From an uncultured Eubacterium sp. (GTDB lineage: Bacteria; Bacillota; Clostridia; Lachnospirales; CAG-274), in contig UQYD01000013.1 in NCBI GenBank assembly GCA_900545305.1, positions 1 through 46,358 of the forward strand: DNA of 46,358 nt. The letters are read 5' to 3'. Shown here piece by piece: positions 24,749 through 32,927 of this stretch; within the stretch, counting starts at the first letter, position 1, and each line of letters begins with the position of its first letter. The notes beneath the pieces are model-generated. The model made no database searches and was not told the origin of the DNA. It saw only the letters and a list, made by a program, of their open reading frames with translations. Position numbers and translations under genes: made by a program.

Positions 24749-26431
24749 ATGAAACCAAAACTATTTTCAATTATGAAAAACTCGCCAGAGGAGTTGAAAG
24801 GAAAAAACCTTGTTAAGGACATAGTTGCCGGACTTATTGTCGCAGTTGTTGCCCTTCCTCTTTCTATTGCTCTTGCCATTTCATCTGGAGTATCTCCGGA
24901 AGTCGGCTTGATTACTGCTATTATTGCAGGTTTTATTATCTCTTTTTGGGGTGGTAGCCGAGTTCAGATTGGTGGCCCAACAGCAGCCTTTGTTGTTATC
25001 ATCTGTGGTATCATAGACCAGTACGGTATTGAGGGTCTTATTGTTGCCACAATTTTGGCAGGTATATTCCTTGTTATAATGGGTGTGTTAAAACTGGGGG
25101 ATATTATCAAGTTCATACCTTTCCCTATTACAGTAGGTTTTACAACAGGTATTGCCGTAACACTTTTTACAACACAGTTAAATGACTTTTTCGGTCTTAA
25201 TATTCAGGGACTTAGTTCAGAATGTTTGCCAAAATGGTGGGCATATATTACAAATATCTCTAAAATCAATTGGACAGCTACAGCTATTGGCGTAGGTTCA
25301 ATTATTGTTATTGTTCTTTGGGGCAAAGTAAGCAAGAGAATACCCGGTTCCCTTGTTGCCTTAATACTTTCTACAGTTGTACTCTATTTACTCCAAAAAA
25401 ATGGTATGGCAACAGAAGTACAGACTATCGGTTCAAAATTTAGCGACCTCAAGGGTGCTATTCCAATGCCTCATATTCCAAACTTTACAAAGGTAAATAT
25501 CGGTGCTTTAGTTCAGCCTGCAATTACTATTGCTATTTTAGCCGGTATTGAGTCACTTCTTTCTGCCGTAGTTGCTGACGGTATGACAGGTGATAAGCAC
25601 GATTCTAATCAGGAACTTATTGCACAGGGTATTGCAAATATTGCATCAGCACTTTTCGGTGGTCTTCCTGCTACAGGTGCTATTGCAAGAACAGCTACTA
25701 ATATTAAAAACGGTGGTAGAACACCGGTTGCCGGTATGGTTCACGCAATCGTTCTTTTCGTAATTATGATTGTGGCTATGCCTCTTGCTAAACTTATTCC
25801 TATGGCTACACTTTCAGCAATTCTTATTGTAGTAAGTTTCAATATGTGCCAGTTTAAGGAATTTGTGGAAATCGGTCATACTACAAAAACTGACCTTTCT
25901 GTTTTAGCTCTTACTTTCCTTTTGACAGTTGTATTTGACCTTGTTGTTGCCATTGAAGTAGGTATGGTACTTGCTATGTTTATGTTTATGAAGAAAATGG
26001 CAGAAACATTTGACATCAACACTCTTTCAAAGGAAACAGAAAACGATACATATAAATATCTCAATGACGATATTATGGTATATGAATTAGCAGGTCCTAT
26101 GTTCTTTGGTGCATCTACTACATTTATGGACACAATGAAATCTATGAATGTTAAAAGCGATATTCTTATTCTTAGAATGAGAAATGTACCAATGATTGAC
26201 GCAACTTCCCTTGATAGCCTTCACCACGTTATTGACTACGCACAGCGAAACCACATTGTTGTATTGTATTGTGAACTCAACGAAAATACATATAATACAT
26301 TAAAGCACTTTGGTTGCGAGGAAAGAATGGGTAAGCATAAGTTCTTTGATACTATGGACGAAGCCTATGCTTACGCAGAAAAAATGGTTGAAACTAAGAA
26401 AGAAGTTCGCAAGAAGTTAAAAGAGAAATAA
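24749..26431 (+). CDS. SulP-family anion permease with STAS domain
   Basis: A 560-residue transporter. About 12-14 hydrophobic segments cover residues 20-430, including VRSQIG-type GGSRVQIGGPTAAFVVII and the second-half GGLPATGAIARTATNIKNGG that build the anion site. A cytosolic STAS domain occupies about 440-550 (MFFGASTTFMDTMKS, MIDATSLDSL). Family members carry sulfate, bicarbonate or dicarboxylates; sequence alone does not tell which. Start at 24749 chosen by the GGAGGAAG site ten bases before it. Monocistronic: own promoter and own terminator. Confidence 0.92.
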   Translation: MKPKLFSIMKNSPEELKGKNLVKDIVAGLIVAVVALPLSIALAISSGVSPEVGLITAIIAGFIISFWGGSRVQIGGPTAAFVVIICGIIDQYGIEGLIVATILAGIFLVIMGVLKLGDIIKFIPFPITVGFTTGIAVTLFTTQLNDFFGLNIQGLSSECLPKWWAYITNISKINWTATAIGVGSIIVIVLWGKVSKRIPGSLVALILSTVVLYLLQKNGMATEVQTIGSKFSDLKGAIPMPHIPNFTKVNIGALVQPAITIAILAGIESLLSAVVADGMTGDKHDSNQELIAQGIANIASALFGGLPATGAIARTATNIKNGGRTPVAGMVHAIVLFVIMIVAMPLAKLIPMATLSAILIVVSFNMCQFKEFVEIGHTTKTDLSVLALTFLLTVVFDLVVAIEVGMVLAMFMFMKKMAETFDINTLSKETENDTYKYLNDDIMVYELAGPMFFGASTTFMDTMKSMNVKSDILILRMRNVPMIDATSLDSLHHVIDYAQRNHIVVLYCELNENTYNTLKHFGCEERMGKHKFFDTMDEAYAYAEKMVETKKEVRKKLKEK

Positions 26432-26474
26432 AGAAAAAAATAAATAAAAAAGAAAAAGAGAAGTAAATATAAAT

Positions 26475-26504
26475 AAAGAGGTGTAAATGTACACCTCTTT
26501 TTTG
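26475..26504 (+). terminator. Terminator of the SulP gene
   Basis: AAAGAGGTGTA (26475-26485) pairs with TACACCTCTTT (26490-26500) around loop AATG, then a T run. Confidence 0.9.
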
Positions 26505-26525
26505 TTTGCTCAGTATAATAATCAT

Positions 26526-27131
26526 TTATTTTATTATTAAAGTATCAATTACTGATTCAATAAACATCTGTTGTAAATTTTGCCTATTTATATCTTGCAA
26601 TATATTTTTTAATAAATTGCAGAAAAGAAATAATAGACCTATTAAAATAATTATAAAAAATACTACTGTAGTAATTATTTCATAGGATAAAGTATATTTC
26701 AAAATCAATTTTAAATTCTTTAATAAAATATTCAATGACTGTAAATTCATTTTATTGTCATTCATTAAAATATTAGAATTTTTATTAAAAATTTCCCCAA
26801 AAAACAAATTTATAAAATTATTAAATATAGTTCCAACAAGCACAGTAATACCAATTGTTTTAATTATCCCAGCCTCAAATTTTTTATTTTCTCGTATAAT
26901 TTTCAACATATAGATAAACTCACTATCATTTTCTCTATACTTATCCCTTATATATTTTCTCCAACTTTTTATACTATCCACTCCATTTAATGGTTCATAT
27001 TTATTATCCAGATACTTAAATTCCTCACCTGCACCTGTAACATAAATCCAATGTTGAAATTCTTCTTCAAAATCAAACCCATAATTAATTTTACATCTTT
27101 TCTTTATTCCAATCTGTTTTTTTCCTAACAT
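26526..27131 (-). CDS. Unknown membrane protein, 201 residues
   Basis: Not recognised. The N-terminal 90 residues are soluble, charged and aromatic rich (EEEFQHWIYVTGAGEEFKYL). Two hydrophobic stretches follow: residues about 90-112 (IIKTIGITVLVGTIFNNFIN) and 145-172 (EIITTVVFFIIILIGLLFLF). A short charged tail ends the protein. The gene is very A/T rich, like the rest of this block, and lies after the BlaI/M56/peptide genes on the same strand, separated by a terminator-like hairpin at 27153-27193. It has an AAAGGAGAT ribosome site. An immunity or accessory protein is possible but not shown. Confidence 0.65.
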   Translation of the reverse strand: MLGKKQIGIKKRCKINYGFDFEEEFQHWIYVTGAGEEFKYLDNKYEPLNGVDSIKSWRKYIRDKYRENDSEFIYMLKIIRENKKFEAGIIKTIGITVLVGTIFNNFINLFFGEIFNKNSNILMNDNKMNLQSLNILLKNLKLILKYTLSYEIITTVVFFIIILIGLLFLFCNLLKNILQDINRQNLQQMFIESVIDTLIIK

Positions 27132-27152
27132 AATTATCTCCTTTAATTACAT

Positions 27153-27193
27153 AAAAAGGCATAGTTAATGAAGCATATTTGACTTCTTTAACT
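27153..27193 (-). terminator. Terminator-like hairpin after the small secreted peptide gene
   Basis: Minus strand AGTTAAAGAAG (27193-27183) pairs with CTTCATTAACT (27173-27163), one mismatch, and runs into CTTTTT. A wider pairing GCATAG/CTATGC could compete with it. Confidence 0.6.
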
Positions 27194-27212
27194 ACACCAA
27201 TTTCATTACAAC

Positions 27213-27449
27213 CTATGCTAATGTCCAGTATGGGTCAACCCAAGCGTTTTTATCAGCTGACCATAACCTTTTGTACTTTTTTCCATTTATTATTTTATAT
27301 TTATAATATACATTGCCACTACGAGGATTTATAGTCTGCACCTCGCTAACTTGTTTTATTCCATCTTCTGCTAGAATATTAAAACTACAAAAATTTACCA
27401 TTAAAGTGACTGTTCCCATTAGCACAAACATTTTTCTTAATTTTTTCAT
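27213..27449 (-). CDS. Small secreted peptide, 78 residues
   Basis: An N-terminal signal peptide (MKKLRKMFVLMGTVTLMVNF, cleavage likely after ILA near residue 27) is followed by a mature part of about 50 residues. This is basic and rich in aromatics: VYYKYKIINGKKYKRLWSAD and WVDPYWTLA. No Cys remains in the mature part, so a disulfide-based toxin is unlikely. I recall similar short Tyr/Lys/Trp peptides as unannotated secreted proteins in gut Clostridia, without a known function. It starts six bases after the end of the M56 protease gene, so it belongs to the BlaI/M56 unit. It could be a signal, an antimicrobial, or a substrate of the protease. Confidence 0.7.
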   Translation of the reverse strand: MKKLRKMFVLMGTVTLMVNFCSFNILAEDGIKQVSEVQTINPRSGNVYYKYKIINGKKYKRLWSADKNAWVDPYWTLA

Positions 27450-27455
27450 ATTAAA

Positions 27456-28655
27456 TTACTCCTTTACTATTACTCCTTTTATATTTTCCTTTAACTTTCC
27501 TCTTACCGTAATTAATTTTTCTCCATAAGGACTATAAATAGTATAGCTCCTATTTCCGTCTTTTATTATGTATGAACCTTCAACTATAACGGGTGCATCC
27601 TCATTGTAATCTTCAAAAGTTGGTTCTCCTGCTGGATGAGGTATACGATAATAAGAAAAAATATATAAAACTAAAAATACTGTCATAATTACAATATCTT
27701 TAATTCTATTTTTGTTTATATAAGCATTATCTAATATAAGTTTAAATCTCTCTGTCATAACTCTTTCATTATTCTCTTCATCAAGTCCCAAAGAAAAATC
27801 CAAAGTGTTATTTCTACCTCCATAGTTTTCAATTACATTAACAATGCCTAATAAATATTCCTCTTTTTCTTTATTATTCAAGAGAATATTAAGTTTACGG
27901 TCTGTATAAAATTCCAGTATATTAAATACTTCTTTTCTGAAGAAATAAAACACTGGATTCCACCACATTACGACACATATAATTTCAACTAATAGTTTTA
28001 TAAAAATTTGCTTGTATTTATAATGTATAAGCTCGTGAGATAAAACAGTAATAAGTTGCATCTCACTTAATTCAACTACAGGTAGTAGAATTACTGGCTT
28101 AAAATATCCCACTATAATAGGACTTCTTATATTTTTATTCACTATAATACCTATATTTTTTTGTACTCCTACTTTTTGTTTTGCAATTTTCAAAGAATTT
28201 AAGATTTCAGTATTATCTGTATAATTCATTAAATTAACAATCCTATACAGTTGTCGACATCTTAAACTTTTCTTTATCAAAAGTACAATTGTCGTAACTA
28301 GGTAAATTACTTCCATTAATCTACCTAAAGTAAAATAGTAATATATTTTGCCTATATCATCTTCATAGCAATAAGTGTAAAAATTATACCTCAAAATATC
28401 TCTTATTTTTTCCAAAATAGTATAAGACCTTAAATTGTTTGTAAAGAAAGGTATTTCAAAATTTAAAAAGAATCTCAAAAGACACAATACTACCAAAGCC
28501 CACAATACATTAAAACAATATTTTCTCTTAAAATTTAAATTTCTACTTAATATTATTATCGTTATAGCAAAAATTGTAACCCAAAAAGCAGTATTTATTG
28601 ATGTATATGCTGTACAGAATTCATAAACATATCTTGCAGCCCCCTGCTCTTCCAT
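27456..28655 (-). CDS. M56 (BlaR1/MecR1-like) membrane metalloprotease
   Basis: A 399-residue integral membrane protein. Helices near 20-37, 48-66 and 108-127 precede a cytosolic zinc protease domain with the active site HELIH at 207-211 and WWNPVFYFFRKEVFNILEFYTDR (the third ligand region). A last helix near 315-335 leads to an external tail of only about 60 residues (ending VRGKLKENIKGVIVKE). BlaR1 and MecR1 carry a large penicillin-binding sensor there; this protein does not, so it is unlikely to sense beta-lactams in the same way. Start at 28655 follows from GGAGGAATAGA just before it. Next to a BlaI-type repressor, it probably triggers that repressor's removal on a signal. Confidence 0.85.
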   Translation of the reverse strand: MEEQGAARYVYEFCTAYTSINTAFWVTIFAITIIILSRNLNFKRKYCFNVLWALVVLCLLRFFLNFEIPFFTNNLRSYTILEKIRDILRYNFYTYCYEDDIGKIYYYFTLGRLMEVIYLVTTIVLLIKKSLRCRQLYRIVNLMNYTDNTEILNSLKIAKQKVGVQKNIGIIVNKNIRSPIIVGYFKPVILLPVVELSEMQLITVLSHELIHYKYKQIFIKLLVEIICVVMWWNPVFYFFRKEVFNILEFYTDRKLNILLNNKEKEEYLLGIVNVIENYGGRNNTLDFSLGLDEENNERVMTERFKLILDNAYINKNRIKDIVIMTVFLVLYIFSYYRIPHPAGEPTFEDYNEDAPVIVEGSYIIKDGNRSYTIYSPYGEKLITVRGKLKENIKGVIVKE

Positions 28656-28656
28656 T

Positions 28657-29058
28657 CTATTCCTCCTTGTACTGGTCAATCAAATCCCTAAGTTTTTGTG
28701 CCAGCTCCTTATTTTCTTCCTTAGTATCCACTAAAGCTGATAAAAGAAAAGGTGCGTAATCATCCTTATCATAAAACCTATTAAATTGTTCCATAGCATA
28801 CTCATCTGATGATACAGTTGGTCTAAATAATCGGCCATATGTTTTTCCTATTTTTGTAATTTCAGCAATTTCTATAGCATTTTTCGATTCTAATTTTCTT
28901 ATAATATTTTGTATAGATTTTTTAGCCCAATCACTTTCAATTTCATTAGCAATTTCAGTTGCTGACATCGGCATGTCATTTTTCCATAAAACTTTCATCA
29001 CCTGTTCTTCCTTTTCATTAAGGTTAAAAGGCGATTTTTCCTTTTTTAATTTAAACAT
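28657..29058 (-). CDS. BlaI/MecI-family winged-helix repressor
   Basis: A 133-residue repressor. The winged helix reads LNEKEEQVMKVLWKNDMPMS, ATEIANEIESDWAKKSIQNI and IRKLESKNAIEIAEITKIGK, matching BlaI order and length; a C-terminal helix for dimers follows. Start chosen at 29058, with AAAGGGTGAAG upstream; an ATG at 29088 overlaps the promoter. In the family, the partner M56 protease relieves repression. Its stop is one base before the M56 start, so they are coupled. It faces the secreted-protein gene across a region with repeated palindromes that are the likely binding sites. Confidence 0.88.
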   Translation of the reverse strand: MFKLKKEKSPFNLNEKEEQVMKVLWKNDMPMSATEIANEIESDWAKKSIQNIIRKLESKNAIEIAEITKIGKTYGRLFRPTVSSDEYAMEQFNRFYDKDDYAPFLLSALVDTKEENKELAQKLRDLIDQYKEE

Positions 29059-29079
29059 ATCTTCACCCTTTCTTCGGTT

Positions 29080-29108
29080 ATTATACATTATTTTATTTAA
29101 AAAGTCAA
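29080..29108 (-). promoter_or_regulatory. Promoter of the BlaI/M56 unit
   Basis: Minus strand TTGACT (29108-29103), 17-base spacer, TATAAT (29085-29080). Short leader to the start at 29058. Confidence 0.85.
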
Positions 29109-29122
29109 TAAATATAAAAATA

Positions 29123-29232
29123 ATTTTAAATTTAATTTCGTTTTTTTATTTTAAAATCTATATTGACAAATTTGTTAATAATCGCTATAATTTTATCGTA
29201 TTTTAAATTTAAAATCTTTTTTTATTTAAAAT
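29123..29232. promoter_or_regulatory. Repeated TTTTAAA palindromes, likely BlaI operators
   Basis: Four related sites: ATTTTAAATTTAATTT (29123-29138, imperfect), ATTTTAAAAT (29148-29157, perfect), ATTTTAAATTTAAAAT (29200-29215, perfect 16-base palindrome at the expected transcription start of the secreted-protein gene) and ATTTAAAAT (29224-29232). They lie between and just after two divergent promoters. The region is A/T rich, so chance contributes to the weaker ones. Confidence 0.6.
29163..29191 (+). promoter_or_regulatory. Consensus promoter of the secreted-protein gene
   Basis: TTGACA (29163-29168), 17-base spacer, TATAAT (29186-29191): a perfect sigma-A promoter, expected to need a repressor to be kept off. 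Confidence 0.92.
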
Positions 29233-29281
29233 GCGATATTAGATATATGGAAAACATTAATTAATGAAAGGATTGTGAATT

Positions 29282-29977
29282 ATGAAACATTTAAAAAAAA
29301 TTTTTTCAATTATCTTAATATCTGTTATGGCATTAAGCACAATTAATGTAGCTTTTGCAAGCGATTTAAGCTACAATTCTTATATTGATACTTCAAAGTA
29401 TTCTCTTGATGACAGCATATATGATATTCCCAAAAGTAATGTTGAAGATATTGTAAGCAAAATTAATGCAGAATATGGAGATGTTGGTTTATCTGTAAAT
29501 ACTTCTGAAAAAACTACTGAAGTAACAGTTGGAGAATTTATTTCAAATTTAAAAGCTATTGCCAAAGAAGGACAGGAAAATAAAGAGTCTGTTAAAAAAG
29601 AATACGAAGAAGTTACAGGTTGTAGCTACGATGACATTGAATGGGAACCTTATAATTCCAATGATAATTCAGCAAAAGCATCAACTACTCAAACTTATGA
29701 TAAAACTAAAAAAGTAGAATATGTAACTTTTAGACTTCAAGCTGTTATTTTAAAAACAACCGGTCAAAGTAATAGATTTAAAAGCGTAACAAAAATTACC
29801 GTTCCAAATGCTAGTAACTCAACATTAACTCAAACATTCACTTGTAAAAGTACATCATATAAAATGATAGATTCTTACAGAACTTGCTCCATTACAGCAA
29901 AAGGAAATATACTCTATTCTAATAATGGATATACAGTAAATAGAGACGGCTCTTTCCAAGCAGAATTTTATGCATAA
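29282..29977 (+). CDS. Unknown secreted protein, 231 residues
   Basis: Signal peptide MKHLKKIFSIILISVMALST with cleavage after AFA near residue 26. The mature protein has an acidic, Ser/Asp/Tyr-rich first half (DTSKYSLDDSIYDIPKSNVE) with a predicted helix (ISNLKAIAKEGQENKES). The second half looks beta rich and ends TVNRDGSFQAEFYA. It contains an odd number of Cys (three). No family recognised. It has a perfect promoter with a palindrome at the start point and an AAAGGA ribosome site, facing the BlaI gene, so BlaI control is likely. The A/T-rich codon use resembles its neighbours in this block. Confidence 0.75.
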   Translation: MKHLKKIFSIILISVMALSTINVAFASDLSYNSYIDTSKYSLDDSIYDIPKSNVEDIVSKINAEYGDVGLSVNTSEKTTEVTVGEFISNLKAIAKEGQENKESVKKEYEEVTGCSYDDIEWEPYNSNDNSAKASTTQTYDKTKKVEYVTFRLQAVILKTTGQSNRFKSVTKITVPNASNSTLTQTFTCKSTSYKMIDSYRTCSITAKGNILYSNNGYTVNRDGSFQAEFYA

Positions 29978-30007
29978 CATTTAAAATATAATTTCCATAT
30001 ATCTATT

Positions 30008-30046
30008 GAGGTGTGAAAAATAAGATTCCTTTCACACCTCATTTTT
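30008..30046 (+). terminator. Terminator between secreted-protein and lipoprotein genes
   Basis: GAGGTGTGAAA (30008-30018) pairs perfectly with TTTCACACCTC (30030-30040), then ATTTTT. I see no promoter between it and the next gene, so the lipoprotein may be made by read-through. Confidence 0.85.
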
Positions 30047-30074
30047 GAAGTATTACAAACTAAAGGAGGCTCTT

Positions 30075-30668
30075 ATGAAAAAATATTATATACAATTTTT
30101 ATTAGTCAGTTGTATGTTATTTTCCGGTTGTAATAAAAATAGCACAGCAACTGAAACTGAAACAATACATTCTACTTCTTCTGAAAAATTAAATGAGAAT
30201 GTGAACAAAAACTGTACTTATATTGCTTACAGAGATAAGGTTATTGTTTTGGATAATAAAAACAATATAGCAAAACTTACAAATCTTAATGATGTTGAAT
30301 CTTCTGATAAAGTAATTAACTACAGTTATGAAGATATGTGTAATCTTATTGACCAACTTACTGTTGAAAAAATACATATTAGTGGTCCTAATAATGTTTT
30401 ATATGGTATTTCATATGCCCATGATTCAACAGATAAAGACAGTCAAAAAAATGAAAATAAAGAAGATAAAGATTTTGACCTAAGTAATGCTGATATGTCT
30501 TTAGACGAATTAAAGATAATTATTGAAGGAAACAAAAAAGAAACAACTGAAAATTATGATAAAGTTCTTGAAGATTGTTTAACTGCTATTGTAAACACTA
30601 TAAATTCTCAAGGTGTAAATACTATCTCTGTTGTTTCTAATACTCAAAACACAGAACCTACTAAATAA
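30075..30668 (+). CDS. Unknown lipoprotein, 197 residues
   Basis: Lipoprotein signal MKKYYIQFLLVSCMLFSGC with lipobox FSGC and lipidated Cys19. The mature part is Thr/Ser/Glu/Asn rich at first (STATETETIHSTSSEKLNEN), then a small domain (CTYIAYRDKVIVLDNKNNIA), a Lys/Asp/Glu linker, and a polar helix. No family recognised. Start at 30075 follows from AAAGGAGG at 30062-30069. It lies after the secreted-protein gene on the same strand and likely belongs to the same regulon. It would sit on the outer face of the membrane, where it could be an immunity or receptor partner. Confidence 0.78.
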   Translation: MKKYYIQFLLVSCMLFSGCNKNSTATETETIHSTSSEKLNENVNKNCTYIAYRDKVIVLDNKNNIAKLTNLNDVESSDKVINYSYEDMCNLIDQLTVEKIHISGPNNVLYGISYAHDSTDKDSQKNENKEDKDFDLSNADMSLDELKIIIEGNKKETTENYDKVLEDCLTAIVNTINSQGVNTISVVSNTQNTEPTK

Positions 30669-30681
30669 ACCATTAACAAAA

Positions 30682-30710
30682 AAAGTGCAAGGTATTTAGC
30701 CTTGCACTTT
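30682..30710. terminator. Bidirectional terminator between lipoprotein gene and ligA
   Basis: AAAGTGCAAGG (30682-30692) pairs perfectly with CCTTGCACTTT (30700-30710). The long A run on the left gives a T tract for ligA transcripts. Confidence 0.9.
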
Positions 30711-30717
30711 ATATACT

Positions 30718-32658
30718 TTAAAGACTTTCTATCAACTCTGCAAAATCTTCCTCACTTAAAATAGGAATATTCAACTCTTTAGCCTTTTTATTTTTGCTTG
30801 AATTTGATGTTACATCATTATTTATGAGATAATTTGTTTTAGCTGAAACACTGCCTGTGACCTTGCCACCCATACTTTCTATAAAGTTTTGGAGTTCTTT
30901 TCTATTTTTATAGTTGTGGACATCACCGGTTATAACAAAGGTTTTGCCCTCCAACTTATTACTGCCTGTGCTTTCCTCTGCCACAAAAGTGATGTACTCA
31001 AGTGCCTTATTAATAAGCTCAATATTGTGGCTATGGTTGAAATACTTCACAATACTTACGGCAATGACTTCCCCTATACCGTCTATTTCACAAAGGCTGT
31101 CAGCACTTGCGTTCATTATTTTTTCAAGGTCATTGTTATACTTTTTGCACAATAATTTTGCATTACTTAAACCTACATTATTAATACCCAAAGCATATAT
31201 AAAATTGCACAAATTCACATTTTTAGACTTTTCAATGGCTGAAATAAGGTTATTGTAGCTCTTTTCTCCAAAGCCCTCCATTTCAACTATGCTATCTCTG
31301 TACTTTTCAAGACAGTAAATGTCTGCATAGTTATCCAAAAAGCCCTTATCAATGAATTTTTCAATAGTCGCCTCTGAAAAGCCCTCAATATTCATAGCAT
31401 CTCTGCTTACATAATGCTCTATTGCCATTACACGCTGTGCCTTACAGTTTGGATTGACACACTTCAATGCCTTACCGTCCCTAAGGCTGACTATTTCAGT
31501 TTCCTCTCCACAAACTGGGCAATTCTTAGGAATTTCAGCATTGTTGCTCTTTGTCAAATTTTCTGCCACCTGTGGAATAATCATATTCGCCTTGTAAACT
31601 GTAATTCTATCTCCAATGCCCAACTGCAAATGTTCCACAATACTTACATTGTGAAGTGAAGCTCTGTTCACTGTTGTACCCTCAAGCTCTACTGGTTCAA
31701 AAACGGCTATTGGATTTATAAGTCCTGTTCGGGAAGTATTCCAATCTATGTCAATAAGAGTGGTTTCTGCCTGCTCGTCTGCCCATTTAAAAGCTATGGA
31801 ATCTCTAGGGAACTTGGCTGTTTCCCCTAAAGTACGAGAGTATGCAATATCGTCATAAGTAAGCACCAAACCGTCTGTGGCAAAAGGATTGTTTGGTATA
31901 TTTTCTTCAAACTCCCTTACTGCCTGTGCTATGTTTTCAGAATTTACAAACTTTCTTTTTACCACTGTAAAACCTAGCTTTTCCAAATATTCAAAGCCCT
32001 GTGACTTCTTTTCAAATTCCATTCCCTCTGCACTTACAAGCTGAAATGCCACAAAACAGACGTTTCTCTTTGCACAAATTTCTGAATTAAGCTGACGCAC
32101 TGTGCCACTGCAAAGGTTTCTTGGGTTCTTGTACTTTTCTTCCGGCGACATTTCTTCATTTATGTTGTCGAAATCCTCAAAGGAAATAACAGCCTCTCCT
32201 CTAAGAACAAGTTGACCCTTTTGGCTTATTTTAAGAGGAATGTTCTTAAAAACCTTAGCATTGTGGGTAATATCTTCCCCAATTTCTCCGTTTCCTCTTG
32301 TAACAGCCTGTGTAAGCTCTCCGTCATTGTATGTCAAAACTACAGTAAGACCGTCCATTTTGTAGGAAAGCACACCTACATTGTTGCCCAAAAATTCAGC
32401 AAGACGGGATACTTCCTTTGTCTTGTCAAGGGATAACATTCGCTGTGGGTGTCTAATTTTTGTAAGAGAACCTAAAACCTCGTAACCTACATTTTGTGTA
32501 GGCGAATTTGAAAGCACAATACCTGTTTCACTTTCCAATGCCACAAGCTCGTCATAAAGTGCATCATATTCCCTGTCAGTCATTATTTCCCTATTTTGCT
32601 GATAATAGGCAAGTGACGCCTTATTAAGAATTTCTATTAATTGTTTCATTCTGTCCAT
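30718..32658 (-). CDS. ligA: NAD-dependent DNA ligase
   Basis: A 646-residue ligase with the full bacterial layout: domain Ia (1-60, YYQQNREIMTDREYDALYDEL), adenylation domain with the AMP-accepting Lys in KMDG (K100), OB fold, a four-Cys zinc finger (CPVC, then C-NPNC), helix-hairpin-helix repeats, and a C-terminal BRCT domain (LEGKTFVITGDVHNYKNRKE). KMDG replaces the more common KIDG/KVDG, and the protein is slightly short for the family; it may be a LigA variant or the only ligase. GAGG lies ten bases before the ATG. Confidence 0.95.
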   Translation of the reverse strand: MDRMKQLIEILNKASLAYYQQNREIMTDREYDALYDELVALESETGIVLSNSPTQNVGYEVLGSLTKIRHPQRMLSLDKTKEVSRLAEFLGNNVGVLSYKMDGLTVVLTYNDGELTQAVTRGNGEIGEDITHNAKVFKNIPLKISQKGQLVLRGEAVISFEDFDNINEEMSPEEKYKNPRNLCSGTVRQLNSEICAKRNVCFVAFQLVSAEGMEFEKKSQGFEYLEKLGFTVVKRKFVNSENIAQAVREFEENIPNNPFATDGLVLTYDDIAYSRTLGETAKFPRDSIAFKWADEQAETTLIDIDWNTSRTGLINPIAVFEPVELEGTTVNRASLHNVSIVEHLQLGIGDRITVYKANMIIPQVAENLTKSNNAEIPKNCPVCGEETEIVSLRDGKALKCVNPNCKAQRVMAIEHYVSRDAMNIEGFSEATIEKFIDKGFLDNYADIYCLEKYRDSIVEMEGFGEKSYNNLISAIEKSKNVNLCNFIYALGINNVGLSNAKLLCKKYNNDLEKIMNASADSLCEIDGIGEVIAVSIVKYFNHSHNIELINKALEYITFVAEESTGSNKLEGKTFVITGDVHNYKNRKELQNFIESMGGKVTGSVSAKTNYLINNDVTSNSSKNKKAKELNIPILSEEDFAELIESL

Positions 32659-32684
32659 TATATTTTTCCTCTTTTTAAAACATT

Positions 32685-32927
32685 TTATACTGGGTCAAGT
32701 CCCATTTCTTCATAATACCTGTCGGCAATATATTCGGCTGATTCTGCCCACAAACCGTTTTCTGTCTGCTGAAGTGTTTTGTAGGTTTCGGAGGTGTAGA
32801 ACTTCAAAGCTGCATCAGGAAAACTGATATTCATTCTCCTTTGCAATACATTTATAACTCCTCTAATTTGTATAATCATATTTGTTGTAATGTCTTTTCC
32901 ATTAAAGAAGTAAATTGCCATTGCCAT
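32685..32927 (-). CDS. Small unknown protein, 80 residues, next to DUF3990 gene
   Basis: A soluble 80-residue protein (YFFNGKDITTNMIIQIRGVI, ending TENGLWAESAEYIADRYYEE). It has no signal or membrane helix. It overlaps the DUF3990 gene by 26 bases, and its GGAGG lies inside that gene, so the pair is translationally coupled. I recall similar short proteins beside DUF3990/DUF3791 genes in gut Firmicutes, but cannot name a family. The arrangement fits the antitoxin or accessory part of a toxin-antitoxin locus. Confidence 0.7.
   Translation of the reverse strand: MAMAIYFFNGKDITTNMIIQIRGVINVLQRRMNISFPDAALKFYTSETYKTLQQTENGLWAESAEYIADRYYEEMGLDPV

Noticed and set aside
27456..29058. Naming the BlaI/M56 pair as beta-lactam resistance genes
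   Set aside because: The M56 protein lacks a penicillin-binding sensor domain and there is no beta-lactamase or resistant PBP in the window.
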